Below the pieces are notes generated by a model that saw only the letters and a program-made list of their open reading frames with translations, made no database searches and was not told where the DNA came from. This document shows, one piece after another, positions 33,033 through 41,664 of a stretch of 64,000 nt of DNA. The stretch spans positions 1,176,659 to 1,240,658 of the forward strand of contig NZ_SODU01000002.1 in the NCBI RefSeq assembly GCF_004366075.1. Reading direction: 5' to 3'. The translations under genes were made by a program, and so were the position numbers. How positions within the stretch are numbered: the first letter of the stretch is position 1; each line of letters opens with the position of its first letter. This DNA is from Kribbella pratensis. Lineage in GTDB: Bacteria; Actinomycetota; Actinomycetes; Propionibacteriales; Kribbellaceae.

Positions 33033-34337
33033 CTAGCGCGGAATCTTCTCCACCAGCAGTTGGTACGGGCGTGGTGGCCGGCCGAGCTTGCTCGAGCGGG
33101 GTGGCGGCATCGGCCAGGCCAGCCCCTCGTCGACGAGCGTGCTCAGTGTCCGGCGGGCAGTTCGCAGGGTGACGCCGAGGAGTTCGGCGACCTTCTCCGC
33201 GTCGACGACCCGCTCGGTGTCGTTCGCGTTCTCCAGCTGCTCGGCCAGTGTGGCCAGGATCTGCAGCGCGCGCGAGTCGCCCGGCACCGGCCGCTCGGCA
33301 GCACGCGTGCGTTCTCCAGGAACCTGCAGGACGAAACCGTGCGGCCCGACCACGAACGCGGTCCCGCCACCCGCCGCCTTGTCCACCGCGGATTGCGCGT
33401 TCACCTCCGCCTCGCGGGTCGACGTACCGAGTCCGATGCCCACCTCGAGCCGGATCCCCAGCTCCTCGGAGATCCGGTCCAGGAACGGCGCCATCGACAG
33501 GTTGTCGGTTGCCAGCCGCAACGAGCCCATCGTCGTGACGATCAGGAAGCTGTGCTCGTCACGCGGCACCACCGCCGCGTCCATCGGCCGGGCGTCACGC
33601 AGCAACTCGCGGTGCAGCGACAGCCGGAGCTCCTGGTACCAGTACGCGCTGGCGCTCGCATGCGCCGGCAGCGAGGCGGCGGGCACCCGGACGATCATCG
33701 TGACGATCCGGGACTCCTCGAGCTTGGCGCCACTGCCCATCAGGATCGCCGTCGTCAGGGCCTGCCGGATCGTCATCGACGACGGCGTCATCCGCAGGGT
33801 CGGTACGCCGGCCTTGCGCAGCGCCACGTCGACGGTAGGCACGGTCGTCACCGCCCCGGTGGTCCGCCCGCGCTCGTGCAGCGTGCGGTGGAAGTCGAGG
33901 AACGTCTCGGCCGACTCCGGACCTGTGTATTCCTTCAGCCGTACGCCGGACGCACTCAGGCCGATCTCTTCGTAGACATGCGTGAGATCGCGCCGCGACA
34001 TCGTGTCGACGCTGATCCGGGCCGGATCGAAGACCTTCTCGAGCACGCCGCGAAGCAGGGTCGAGAACAACGCCGGCCCGCCGCTCGGCACGTACGTCGC
34101 GGGCACCGGCAGCCCGCCCGCGACCGCCACGTCGTACGGCAGCGGTCCCGCGAACAGGAAGGAGTCGACACGGGAGGCGATCCGGGCTGCCTGCTCATGC
34201 GCGTCGTGCTCGTCGGCGTACTGGGCGGTGACCAGCCGCAGACCGGGATTGTCCAACTCGCGCGCCAGATTGATGATCCGCCGCACAATCTGCTCCGCGC
34301 CAACAACACCAACCGTCACCTGTTCGTGGGTCGCCAC
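33033..34337 (-). CDS. Transcriptional regulator: PrpR-like sensor, degenerate GGDEF, C-terminal HTH
   Basis: A 434-residue protein. The N-terminal part (VTVGVVGAEQIVRRIINLAR to VFDPARISVD) looks like a PrpR-type sensor. A degenerate GGDEF-like domain follows, recognisable by RLEVGIGLGTSTREAEVNAQ and AVDKAAGGGTAFVV, but the GGDEF motif itself is missing, so no cyclase activity is expected. C-terminal winged helix: DAEKVAELLGVTLRTARRTLS. It lies 69 bases upstream of the deacetylase-like start on the same strand and probably controls that pair in response to a metabolite. A similar layout is known in Firmicutes regulators. Confidence 0.65.
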   Translation of the reverse strand: MATHEQVTVGVVGAEQIVRRIINLARELDNPGLRLVTAQYADEHDAHEQAARIASRVDSFLFAGPLPYDVAVAGGLPVPATYVPSGGPALFSTLLRGVLEKVFDPARISVDTMSRRDLTHVYEEIGLSASGVRLKEYTGPESAETFLDFHRTLHERGRTTGAVTTVPTVDVALRKAGVPTLRMTPSSMTIRQALTTAILMGSGAKLEESRIVTMIVRVPAASLPAHASASAYWYQELRLSLHRELLRDARPMDAAVVPRDEHSFLIVTTMGSLRLATDNLSMAPFLDRISEELGIRLEVGIGLGTSTREAEVNAQSAVDKAAGGGTAFVVGPHGFVLQVPGERTRAAERPVPGDSRALQILATLAEQLENANDTERVVDAEKVAELLGVTLRTARRTLSTLVDEGLAWPMPPPRSSKLGRPPRPYQLLVEKIPR

Positions 34338-34346
34338 TCTGTCAGG

Positions 34347-34715
34347 TTAACGGGGTGGGTCGACGTTGACGGTGGGGATTCCGCCGCCGGCTCGGGCGAT
34401 GATGGCCAGGGACGGGTCGGTGGTGGGGTTGCTCTCGCGGTGGACGGTGAAGGCCGGTACGTGTACGAAGTCGCCGGCGACCGCGTCGAGGTACTCGTCG
34501 GTGCCCTCGAACTCGAGCCGCAGTACCCCTGACACGATGTAGAGGCTGCTCTCGTTGCGGTCGTGGTGGTGCCAGCCGGAGATCGCACCGGGCTGCGTGA
34601 TGACCTGGCCGGCCCACAGGATCGGGAGCTCGAAGGCTCGCATCCGGAGCATGCCGGCCGTCGGGTCGGCGGCGACCAGGTCACCAGCTTTGATCACACG
34701 GACCGGCTCAGTCAT
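34347..34715 (-). CDS. Small cupin domain protein
   Basis: A 122-residue cupin: motif 1 ISGWHHHDRNESSLYIVSG, motif 2 AGDFVHVPAFTVHRE. The triple His and Glu support metal binding. Possible roles are a dioxygenase, isomerase or metabolite sensor. It ends ten bases before the start of the PrpR/GGDEF-like regulator on the same strand, so these two and the two genes behind may form one transcript. Confidence 0.85.
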   Translation of the reverse strand: MTEPVRVIKAGDLVAADPTAGMLRMRAFELPILWAGQVITQPGAISGWHHHDRNESSLYIVSGVLRLEFEGTDEYLDAVAGDFVHVPAFTVHRESNPTTDPSLAIIARAGGGIPTVNVDPPR

Positions 34716-34774
34716 GACACCAGTCTGCCGCCGCGCGAGCTGCCCGGCTATCGGGCGGCGCGTATGGTTCGGCT

Positions 34775-34996
34775 ATGGCGAGGATTGTGTTGCGGGTCCG
34801 GCTGATCAGTGGCGACCAACTGGATGTCACCTACGACGAGCCCGGGGCGGCGGACGACGTGACTGTCCAGCATGCCGTCACAGCACTCGCGAGTGATGGC
34901 GGACTGCTGCGGTGCAGACACGGCGATCGGGACATGGTGCTGTACTCCCGCGGAGTCGCCGCCGTCGAGGTCGCGCCACGCGGCGCGGTGCTGTAA
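34775..34996 (+). CDS. Small conserved-looking hypothetical protein
   Basis: A 73-residue protein, MARIVLRVRLISGDQLDVTYDE at the start then a short helix and a DMVLYSRGVAAVEVAP strand end. The codon use matches neighbours. Similar short beta-type proteins occur widely in actinobacteria without known role. It is divergent from the cupin gene and is followed by a strong hairpin at 35000. Confidence 0.6.
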   Translation: MARIVLRVRLISGDQLDVTYDEPGAADDVTVQHAVTALASDGGLLRCRHGDRDMVLYSRGVAAVEVAPRGAVL

Positions 34997-34999
34997 CCG

Positions 35000-35029
35000 G
35001 AATGCCCCGGCTGGATCGCCGGGGCATTC
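35000..35029. terminator. Bidirectional 12-bp hairpin
   Basis: GAATGCCCCGGC (35000-35011) pairs perfectly with GCCGGGGCATTC (35018-35029) around a six-base loop. It lies in the 40-base gap between two convergent genes and should terminate both. Confidence 0.85.
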
Positions 35030-35036
35030 GGAGCGG

Positions 35037-35693
35037 TCAGCGTGTCGGGTACGCCGCGTCGACTTCTACTTCGACGAGCCAGCCGCCGACCGGGAGGTTC
35101 TCGATCTCCAGGGCGAAGCGGGACGGGCGGGACTTGTTGACCACGAACGGTTTCGCGGGTGCCGCCGTACCGAGGGGGACGGGGACGTAGGCGCCGGTGG
35201 TGAGGTCCGTGTTCGCGAAGTACTGGCGGTATGCGCGGTTCCACCCGGCGAAGTCGGCGACTGTCGCGCCGGCGGGGTTCTGCAGGAAGACCCGCATCGT
35301 GTAGACGTCGGCGTAGGACAGCCCCGCGGCCGCGAGGTTCTCGCCGATCCGCCGGAGTACGTTGATCCCTTGGGCTTCGGTGATGGTGACGCCAGCGGGC
35401 AACGTCCCGCCCGGGAAGATCGCGGTGTCGATGTACGACGCCTCGGACCCGGCCGGAGCGCCCGTGTTGAGCGCCGACGGCCCGATCCCACTCGTCTTGT
35501 AGACCGGCGTGTTGGCGCCGATGCCGACACCGGTCGCGATCATCGGGTTGGACTGCCCGGCGGGCAGGGCGGGTACGACGGTGCCGGGTTTCGGCGGCTT
35601 CGGCCGGTCCCACCAGCCGGCCGCCGTACCGGCACCTGCTGTGAACGACACGACCAACGCGACGGAACCCGCGATCAGAGAGGTGCGCTTCAT
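35037..35693 (-). CDS. Exported RidA/YjgF-family protein
   Basis: A 218-residue protein with an N-terminal signal peptide (MKRTSLIAGSVALVVSFTAG, cleavage after about residue 26), then a RidA-like domain: TNTPVYKTSGIGP-type start, GINVLRRIGENLAAAGLSYADV and VYTMRVFLQ, ending WLVEVEVDAAYP. RidA proteins hydrolyse reactive imines made by amino-acid oxidation. Export is unusual for the family. The gene overlaps the upstream oxidase by ATGA. Some residues of the classical RidA Arg-containing site differ, so a binding rather than catalytic role remains possible. Confidence 0.8.
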   Translation of the reverse strand: MKRTSLIAGSVALVVSFTAGAGTAAGWWDRPKPPKPGTVVPALPAGQSNPMIATGVGIGANTPVYKTSGIGPSALNTGAPAGSEASYIDTAIFPGGTLPAGVTITEAQGINVLRRIGENLAAAGLSYADVYTMRVFLQNPAGATVADFAGWNRAYRQYFANTDLTTGAYVPVPLGTAAPAKPFVVNKSRPSRFALEIENLPVGGWLVEVEVDAAYPTR

Positions 35694-37270
35694 CGGCTCG
35701 CCACCCGACTGTGCAGGGCGGTCACGGCCGCGCGGGCGGACACCATCGCACCGTGCTGCCAGGCGATGGCGTGGGACAGGTGGTCGCCCGCGAAGTAGAT
35801 GTTGCCGGTGGCCTCGAGCAGCCGGGCGTAGATCCCGTCGGTCTGTGACGGCCAACTGACCCAGGAAGCCTCGGAGTACTTGGTGCCCATCCAGTTGACC
35901 GAGAACGACGCCTTCACGTCCTTCGAGTAGACGTCACCGTGCATCTTGGTGCCTTGCATCAGCGCGCGCTCCAGCCGGGCCGCCGGCGTCAGAGCGCCGT
36001 ACGCGTTGGCGTTGGCGCCGGTGTTGTAGTAGCCGATCACGGTGCCGCGATCGCCGTGGAACCCGTACGACGGGTACCAGGTGTTCACGGTGTCGAGGCT
36101 GCTGTTGGTGATACCTCCGTAGATCCGGTGGTCCTCCTCCCACCAGCGTCGGCCGTACTCGATACCGATCTTGCCCGCGTTCGTCGGCCGGGCGTACTTG
36201 AGTGCCTCGACGATCGGCGCCGGCAGGTTGGACGGGACCTTCGCGGCCAGGTGCGGTGGCAGGGTGCAGATGGCGTAGTCCGCGGTGATCATCCTGGTTC
36301 GCGACCCGGTCTTGTAGGTGACCTGGACACCGTTGCCGGTGTTGTTCATCCCGGTCACCTCGGCGCCGTACCGGATCTTGTCCTTGCCGACGGCCCGCTC
36401 GAACGCGTACGGGATCCGGTCCATCCCGCCGACCGGCTGGAACATCATCACCGCCTGGTCCCAGCCGAACTCGAACGAGAAGTAGTTGCCGACACCGCTG
36501 GCGAAGACGTCGCTCAGTGCGTACGGCGCGGCCGTCGTACCGGCCTCCATCCCGGCGCCCGGCTCGACCGTGTACCCGCGGCGGCCGTCGGTTCCGGTGT
36601 ACGCGAACCCGGAGGCCTTGTTCCCGATCGAGCCGAAGCTGCTGAGGAACCCGATCAGCGCCTCCTTGTCGGTCGCGGTCAGCATGCTGTCGAGCGCGCC
36701 CTGATCGGCGGCCGTGGCGAGCAGCTCGGCGACGTAGCCGTACACGTCCGCCTTGGCGGTGCGGTGCCGGATCGGCTTGTTCGACAGGCTGGTGGTGCCT
36801 TCGCGGTACAGGTACGCGTCCGCGTTCTGGTTGACGAACGGCTCGATCGCGACGCCGAGCTCGCGGCAGTAGTCGAGCGTCACATGGTGCTGCGGCAGCC
36901 GCGCCGGCCCGGCGTTCATGTACTGACCGGGTGAGAAGGTCGCGCGCTGGGTGTTGCCGGCCAGGTCCGTCTCGACGGTGCCGCCGCGTACGGTCCAGTT
37001 GCGGCCGCCCGGGCGTTGCCGCGCCTCGAGCAGGGTCACCTGGTAGCCGGCCTTCAGGAGCTCGTACGCCGAGGTGAGCCCGGCGATTCCGGCGCCGAGG
37101 ATGACGACGTGCTTGGCGCCTCGGCCGTTGAGATCGGCCCGCGACGGGGCGGCGTACGCGGGAGTCTCGGCGACGCCCGTGAGGCCGAGCGCCGACATGG
37201 TGGAGTAGAGCACCCCCGCACCACCGGTGATTCCGACCTGCTGCAGGAATTGACGTCTGGTCTGCGCCAT
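35690..37270 (-). CDS. Tat-exported FAD-dependent amine/amino-acid oxidase
   Basis: A 526-residue flavoprotein. N-terminus TRRQFLQQVGITGGAGVLY is a twin-arginine signal. The FAD Rossmann motif is VVILGAGIAGLTSAYELL, the second FAD motif LLEARQRPGGR, and the C-terminal FAD contact is IYFAGDHLSHAIAWQHGA. This is the L-amino-acid oxidase/monoamine oxidase family. It oxidises an amine or amino acid outside the cytoplasm to an imine, with hydrogen peroxide as by-product. Coupling to an exported RidA-like protein fits imine removal. AGGAGAAGG precedes ATG 37270. Exact substrate unknown. Confidence 0.92.
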   Translation of the reverse strand: MAQTRRQFLQQVGITGGAGVLYSTMSALGLTGVAETPAYAAPSRADLNGRGAKHVVILGAGIAGLTSAYELLKAGYQVTLLEARQRPGGRNWTVRGGTVETDLAGNTQRATFSPGQYMNAGPARLPQHHVTLDYCRELGVAIEPFVNQNADAYLYREGTTSLSNKPIRHRTAKADVYGYVAELLATAADQGALDSMLTATDKEALIGFLSSFGSIGNKASGFAYTGTDGRRGYTVEPGAGMEAGTTAAPYALSDVFASGVGNYFSFEFGWDQAVMMFQPVGGMDRIPYAFERAVGKDKIRYGAEVTGMNNTGNGVQVTYKTGSRTRMITADYAICTLPPHLAAKVPSNLPAPIVEALKYARPTNAGKIGIEYGRRWWEEDHRIYGGITNSSLDTVNTWYPSYGFHGDRGTVIGYYNTGANANAYGALTPAARLERALMQGTKMHGDVYSKDVKASFSVNWMGTKYSEASWVSWPSQTDGIYARLLEATGNIYFAGDHLSHAIAWQHGAMVSARAAVTALHSRVASR

Positions 37271-37384
37271 GCCTTCTCCTCACTGAGCAACTGGGTAGCT
37301 GACCAGAAAGGTAAGGACATGGTGTTTTCGGAGCGTGACAGGACCGTAACGTATAGACGCTCGTACTGACAGGTATGTTTCGGC

Positions 37385-38143
37385 TTAACGAACCTGTTGG
37401 AGCATCGCCTTCGCCGCGCCCGCGATCTCCGTGTACACGCCGGGCTTGCCGGGCTGGGCGCAGCCCTGGCCCCAGGAGACGACGCCGAGCAGTCGGCCGT
37501 TCAGGACGAGTGGGCCGCCGGAGTCGCCCTGGCAGGCGTCGGTCCCGCCCGCGAGGTAGCCGGCGCAGACGTTGGTGGCGGCGGCGTACCCGTTGGAGAC
37601 GTAGCTCTTGACTGCCAGGCAGGCCTTGTCCCCGAGGTCCGGTACGGCGGCCTTCTGCAGGGTCTCGTCCGGCCCGGTGTCCTGCGTGTCACCCCAGCCG
37701 TACACAGTCGGTACGACGCCTGCCCGGTCGGCTCGTGCCCGGGTCTCCAGCGGCAGTACCGGTACGCCGATGAACGGCTTCGCCAACGTCAGCACCGCGA
37801 CGTCGTACCGGTGGTCTTTCGTGTTGTAGCCGGGGTGGACCCACGCTTTGCTGATCGTCGACACCCGGCCGACCGAGTCGTCCGCGAGGTCCGCCCGTCC
37901 CTGCACCGCGTAGTACGTCGACACCGGCTCGTCCATGCAGTGTGCGGCCGTCACGATCTTGTCGGGTGCCACCAAGGCAGCTCCGCAGTACCGGCCGCTC
38001 GAGGACATGGACTGCGTGTTGTTCAACGCGATCGCCCATGGCGCCTCGGTCGTGCTCGCGACCGTCCCCCCAACGACCACCGGCTTCGCACCTGCCGTGA
38101 CAACCAGCAGAACCCCCACAAGAAATGCAGCCCGCTTCAGCAT
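37385..38143 (-). CDS. Secreted trypsin-like serine protease (S1)
   Basis: A 252-residue S1 protease. Signal peptide residues 1-18; activation-type sequence VVGGT follows. Triad: His68 in TAAHC, Asp114 in DVAVLTL, Ser208 in GDSGGP. Asp202, six residues before the serine, defines trypsin-like cleavage after Arg/Lys. Cysteine pairs fit the trypsin fold (53/69, 175/193, 204/229). The propeptide is very short. It sits alone between the oxidase and a membrane protein gene. Related to Streptomyces trypsins (SprT-like). Confidence 0.93.
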   Translation of the reverse strand: MLKRAAFLVGVLLVVTAGAKPVVVGGTVASTTEAPWAIALNNTQSMSSSGRYCGAALVAPDKIVTAAHCMDEPVSTYYAVQGRADLADDSVGRVSTISKAWVHPGYNTKDHRYDVAVLTLAKPFIGVPVLPLETRARADRAGVVPTVYGWGDTQDTGPDETLQKAAVPDLGDKACLAVKSYVSNGYAAATNVCAGYLAGGTDACQGDSGGPLVLNGRLLGVVSWGQGCAQPGKPGVYTEIAGAAKAMLQQVR

Positions 38144-38146
38144 TCA

Positions 38147-38824
38147 CTACTCCACGTGAGACAAAGATCGCTCCAAGTAAAGTCCCACACCGAGCGCGAT
38201 CGTCCACAGCCCCCACGCCGTACTCCCGAGCAGTCCGGCCGCGTCCCACACCGGGAACCCGGGGAACGCGGTCGCCAGGATGTCGCCCTGGTTGGCGAAA
38301 TACAGCACGCTCGCCGCGAGCCCCATCCACCCGATCCACCGCGGCAGCGCACGCGTCCGCAGTATGGCGACACTCACCAGCACGCTCCATGCGATCGCGA
38401 GCAACTGTCCCAGGTGCTCACCGAGCAGCGCGCCGCCGAATTGATGTTGTGCTGTCCAAGCCATGGCTGCCGTCGGGTCCCCGTCCGCATATGCACGAGC
38501 CAAAGGCGGTACGACGAAAACCCAGCGCAGGAAGCCGATCAGCGACAGCAGGACCGACGTTGCGCCGAGCGCAGTCGCAACACGCAACGGCCGATTGATT
38601 GCCTGCGGCAACATCAGGATCGGGATCGCGAGCAGCCCGTACGTCCAGGCGGTCGCGAACCAGGTCCAGGTCAGTCCGGAGCCGCCCTCGACGTACTCGG
38701 TCAGCACCTTGCCGGCCGGCTCCCGCAGGATGTCCGGCCAGTCGAAGGTTGCGGACAGCACGGATGCGGCGACGGCGAAGCTCACCGCAGCGACGACGAA
38801 CAGGATTCCAGTGGTACGGCGCAT
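38147..38824 (-). CDS. DUF4386-like integral membrane protein
   Basis: A 225-residue membrane protein with six predicted helices (from GILFVVAAVSFAVAASVLS to GLWTIALGVGLYLE). The layout is that of DUF4386 proteins, whose role is unknown. It is divergent from a TetR gene. A good -10, TACAAT (38840-38845 on the minus strand), overlaps the first TetR-type palindrome, so the TetR protein is the likely regulator. The protease gene follows after three bases, so both may be co-transcribed. Confidence 0.75.
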   Translation of the reverse strand: MRRTTGILFVVAAVSFAVAASVLSATFDWPDILREPAGKVLTEYVEGGSGLTWTWFATAWTYGLLAIPILMLPQAINRPLRVATALGATSVLLSLIGFLRWVFVVPPLARAYADGDPTAAMAWTAQHQFGGALLGEHLGQLLAIAWSVLVSVAILRTRALPRWIGWMGLAASVLYFANQGDILATAFPGFPVWDAAGLLGSTAWGLWTIALGVGLYLERSLSHVE

Positions 38825-38841
38825 GATTCCCCCAAATAAAT

Positions 38842-38854
38842 TGTACGGTGTACA
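38842..38854. promoter_or_regulatory. TetR operator candidate 1
   Basis: TGTAC-GGT-GTACA, a perfect 5-bp palindrome with a 3-base centre. It overlaps the -10 (TACAAT, minus strand) of the DUF4386 gene, so binding would block that gene. Confidence 0.6.
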
Positions 38855-38875
38855 GAGATAGTGTGCGCGTAATTC

Positions 38876-38888
38876 TGTACGCTGTCCA
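38876..38888. promoter_or_regulatory. TetR operator candidate 2
   Basis: TGTAC-GCT-GTCCA, a one-mismatch copy of the site 34 bases away, ending three bases before the TetR ATG. Both copies are followed by GAGAT. This one would give autoregulation. Confidence 0.55.
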
Positions 38889-38891
38889 GAG

Positions 38892-39554
38892 ATGGCTACG
38901 CGAGGGCGGCCCGGGCCGCGACGAACCCTGACCGAGGACGAGCTGCTGGATGCCGCGCTCCAGCTGCTGGACGAGGGCGGGCAGGCGTCGATCCGCGGGA
39001 TCGCGGCGAAGGTCGGAGTGGCGCCGAACGCCGTCTACACCTATTTCCCGGACAAGTCCGCGGTGATCGCCGCGCTGATCGAGAGGCTGCTCGGCGACGC
39101 CGACACCGGCGGATTCGCGGACGAGAGCCGACCGTGGCGGGAGCGGATCGAGGCGCTCGCGCTCGACCTTCGCGCGAACCTGGTCGCGCATCCGGGTGCC
39201 GGCGCGCTCCTGATGAGCGGTCCGATGGACGGCCCGCGGACGACGGCGCTGAACGAGCGTCTGCTCGGTCTGCTCATCGACGCGGGCCTCGACCCGGCGG
39301 ACGCCGCGCGGTCGACGTACCTGCTGATCGTCTACGTCCTCGGGTCGATCGCCCTCGAGGTAGCGGACGAGACCGATCCCGGACCGCTACCGCCCGAGGA
39401 CGCACGCGTGGCCCGGCGGCGTGCGACGTACGACCAGATCCCGGCTGAGGTCTTCCCGCGGTCAGCCGCGGCAGGGCCGACGATGGCGCGCTTCATCACC
39501 ACCGAGCAGTACCTGTGGGGTCTGCGCCGGATCCTGGATGGCATCAAGGGCTGA
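38892..39554 (+). CDS. TetR/AcrR family regulator with TetR_C domain
   Basis: A 220-residue TetR regulator. N-terminal HTH: TLTEDELLDAALQLLDEGG, IRGIAAKVGVAPNAVYTYF. The C-terminal domain (EALALDLRANLVAHPGAGALLM, STYLLIVYVLGSIALEV) matches the tetracycline-repressor-type TetR_C group. It is divergent from the DUF4386 gene, with twin palindromes in the gap. Its 3' end overlaps the convergent deacetylase-glycosyltransferase by 11 bases. Confidence 0.9.
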   Translation: MATRGRPGPRRTLTEDELLDAALQLLDEGGQASIRGIAAKVGVAPNAVYTYFPDKSAVIAALIERLLGDADTGGFADESRPWRERIEALALDLRANLVAHPGAGALLMSGPMDGPRTTALNERLLGLLIDAGLDPADAARSTYLLIVYVLGSIALEVADETDPGPLPPEDARVARRRATYDQIPAEVFPRSAAAGPTMARFITTEQYLWGLRRILDGIKG

Positions 39555-41664
39555 CTGGCGCCTGCAGACTGCCGTAGCGCTCCATGCGTTGCCAGCGGAG
39601 CCGGGTGCCGGCCAGTGCGGTGAAGACCGACTGGATGACCACCAGGTACATCAGTTGCCGGTAAACGAACTGCTGCAACGGCAGTGTCCACAGTGGTCCG
39701 GCTCGCTCCCCGTCCAGCCGGAATGCGTAGAAGCCCATGAGCAACTGCAGTACGACGAAGGCGACCCAGACCGACAGCACGCGGACCGGGTTGAGGAACA
39801 CCAGGCCGTAGATCGCGAACACGTCCACTACAGGTGCCAGCAGCGGCAGCAGCACCTGGAAGAGCATGAGGTACGTCAGACCGCGACGGCCGAACTTCCC
39901 GGCCCGACCGCCCTGCACCATCGCCCCGCGGTGCTTCCACATCGCCTGCAGCGTCCCGTAGCACCAGCGGTACCGCTGCCGCCACAGTGCGCCCAGCGAC
40001 GCCGGCGCCTCGGTCCACGCCACCGCACTCTCCTCGTAGACCACCCGCCACCCGTCCCGGCACAGCGCCATCGTCAGGTCGGTGTCCTCGGCCAGCGTCA
40101 CGTCACTCAGTCCGCCGATCCGCTCCAGCGCCGTACGACGGAACGCACCGACGGCACCGGGCACGGTGGGCATGCACTCGGCGAGGTCGAACAACCGGCG
40201 GTCCAGGTTGAACCCGATCACGTACTCGATGTGCTGCCAGCGGCCGAGCAGACCGCGCCGGTTGCCCACCTTGGCGTTGCCCGACACCGCCCCGACGGAC
40301 GGGTGCCCGAACGGCTGGATGAGCTTGCGGACGGCGTCCGGCTCGAACACGGTGTCGCCGTCGACCATCACGATCAGCTCGAACCGGGCCGCTTGCAGAC
40401 CGGTGTTCAGCGCGATCGGCTTGCCCGAGTTGGCCTGCCGGATCACCCGGACCCCGGGGATGTGCAGCGCTTCGACCAGATCCGCCGTACCGTCCGTCGA
40501 CCCGTCGTCGACGACGATCACCTCCAGCGGGTGGTCCGAGGCGACCAGCGAGCGGATCGCGGCCTCGATGCCTGCGCTTTCGTTGTACGCCGGAACGATG
40601 ACGCTGACCGGTTCCGTCACCGGGGGGCCGTACGACCAGCCACGCATCTTCACGTGCCGTCGGGCCGCGATGACCGTGGTGATCGCGCGCAGCACGCTCA
40701 GCGCGCCGGCGGCGTACAGCAGCCAGCCGATCAGGGTCAGTACGGCGTCGCTGATCCGCATCGCCCACATCACCGCGAGGCCGCGGCCGCGGTCCAGCAC
40801 ACTCGCTTTACGAGTGGGGTCCGGCAGGCCGACCGCTTCGCTGACCGTGGCGAACCGGAAGCCACGTGCCTTCAGCCGGGGGAGCAGTTTGCTCAGTGCC
40901 TCGACGGTCTCGCTGCGGTCGCCTCCCGCGTCGTGCATCAGCAGCACCTGTCCGGCCGTGCTGCGCGGCATCGAGTTGGCGATGACCTGTTCGGTCCCGG
41001 GCTTACGCCAGTCCTCACTGTCCTGCGTGCTCAGCACGCTGAGGTAGCCGGCCTTCCGGATCTGCTGGAGGCTTGCCCAGTCGCGGTCGTTCAATGCGCT
41101 CGGTTCGGACGAATAGGGCGGCCGGAAGAGCGTCGTACTGGTACCTGTCGCTCCGGCGAGGATGAGCTGGCTCTGCCGGAACTCGAGTGCACGGCGCCAG
41201 GAGGCCGCGGTCGACAGGTTCGCGTGGGTGAAGGTGTGCAGGGCGATCTGGTGCCCTTCGGCGAGGATCCGCCGGGCCAGCTCCGGGTGCGCGGCGACCT
41301 CGGTGCCAATGACGAAGAAAGTCGCGTGCACGTGCTGCTGCCGCAGCAGGTCCAGGATCTTCGGCGTCCAGACCGGGTCCGGGCCGTCGTCGAACGTGAG
41401 CGCGATGGTGCGGGCCTTCGGTGACGCGGACCGGGGAGTGCCCTCGCCGGCGTCGATGACCGGTCCGCCGGTGAGGATCTGCGGCGGTACCGTTCCGTAG
41501 CTACCGGTCTGCTGGACCGCGCCCTCGGACAACGTACCGAGCATGTGGTGCGTGTAGCCGTTCAGCAACAGCATGCTGGCCAGGCAGACCAGCAACATGG
41601 TCAGCACGACCCAATGCGTGCGGAGTGGGACCGGCTTGGCCCGCCGCGCGACAGGTCTGCTCAC
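39544..41664 (-). CDS. Polysaccharide deacetylase fused to family 2 glycosyltransferase
   Basis: A 706-residue membrane protein. After one helix (residues 18-36) comes an extracellular NodB domain: TFDDGPD with Asp92/Asp93, metal His143 and His147 in HTFTHAN, and RPPYSSE. A further helix is followed by a cytoplasmic GT2 domain (VIVPAYNESAG, VVDDGSTDGTAD, MVDGDTVFEPD, AEDTDL and QRYRW) and C-terminal helices. This joins synthase and deacetylase activities of PgaC/PgaB-like systems in one chain, suggesting synthesis and de-N-acetylation of a beta-linked GlcNAc-type exopolysaccharide; the product is inference. Overlaps its upstream partner by ATGA. Confidence 0.9.
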   Translation of the reverse strand: MSRPVARRAKPVPLRTHWVVLTMLLVCLASMLLLNGYTHHMLGTLSEGAVQQTGSYGTVPPQILTGGPVIDAGEGTPRSASPKARTIALTFDDGPDPVWTPKILDLLRQQHVHATFFVIGTEVAAHPELARRILAEGHQIALHTFTHANLSTAASWRRALEFRQSQLILAGATGTSTTLFRPPYSSEPSALNDRDWASLQQIRKAGYLSVLSTQDSEDWRKPGTEQVIANSMPRSTAGQVLLMHDAGGDRSETVEALSKLLPRLKARGFRFATVSEAVGLPDPTRKASVLDRGRGLAVMWAMRISDAVLTLIGWLLYAAGALSVLRAITTVIAARRHVKMRGWSYGPPVTEPVSVIVPAYNESAGIEAAIRSLVASDHPLEVIVVDDGSTDGTADLVEALHIPGVRVIRQANSGKPIALNTGLQAARFELIVMVDGDTVFEPDAVRKLIQPFGHPSVGAVSGNAKVGNRRGLLGRWQHIEYVIGFNLDRRLFDLAECMPTVPGAVGAFRRTALERIGGLSDVTLAEDTDLTMALCRDGWRVVYEESAVAWTEAPASLGALWRQRYRWCYGTLQAMWKHRGAMVQGGRAGKFGRRGLTYLMLFQVLLPLLAPVVDVFAIYGLVFLNPVRVLSVWVAFVVLQLLMGFYAFRLDGERAGPLWTLPLQQFVYRQLMYLVVIQSVFTALAGTRLRWQRMERYGSLQAPVSP

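Noticed and set aside
33033..34337. Active diguanylate cyclase
   Set aside because: The GGDEF motif and its substrate residues are absent; only the C-terminal half of the fold is recognisable.
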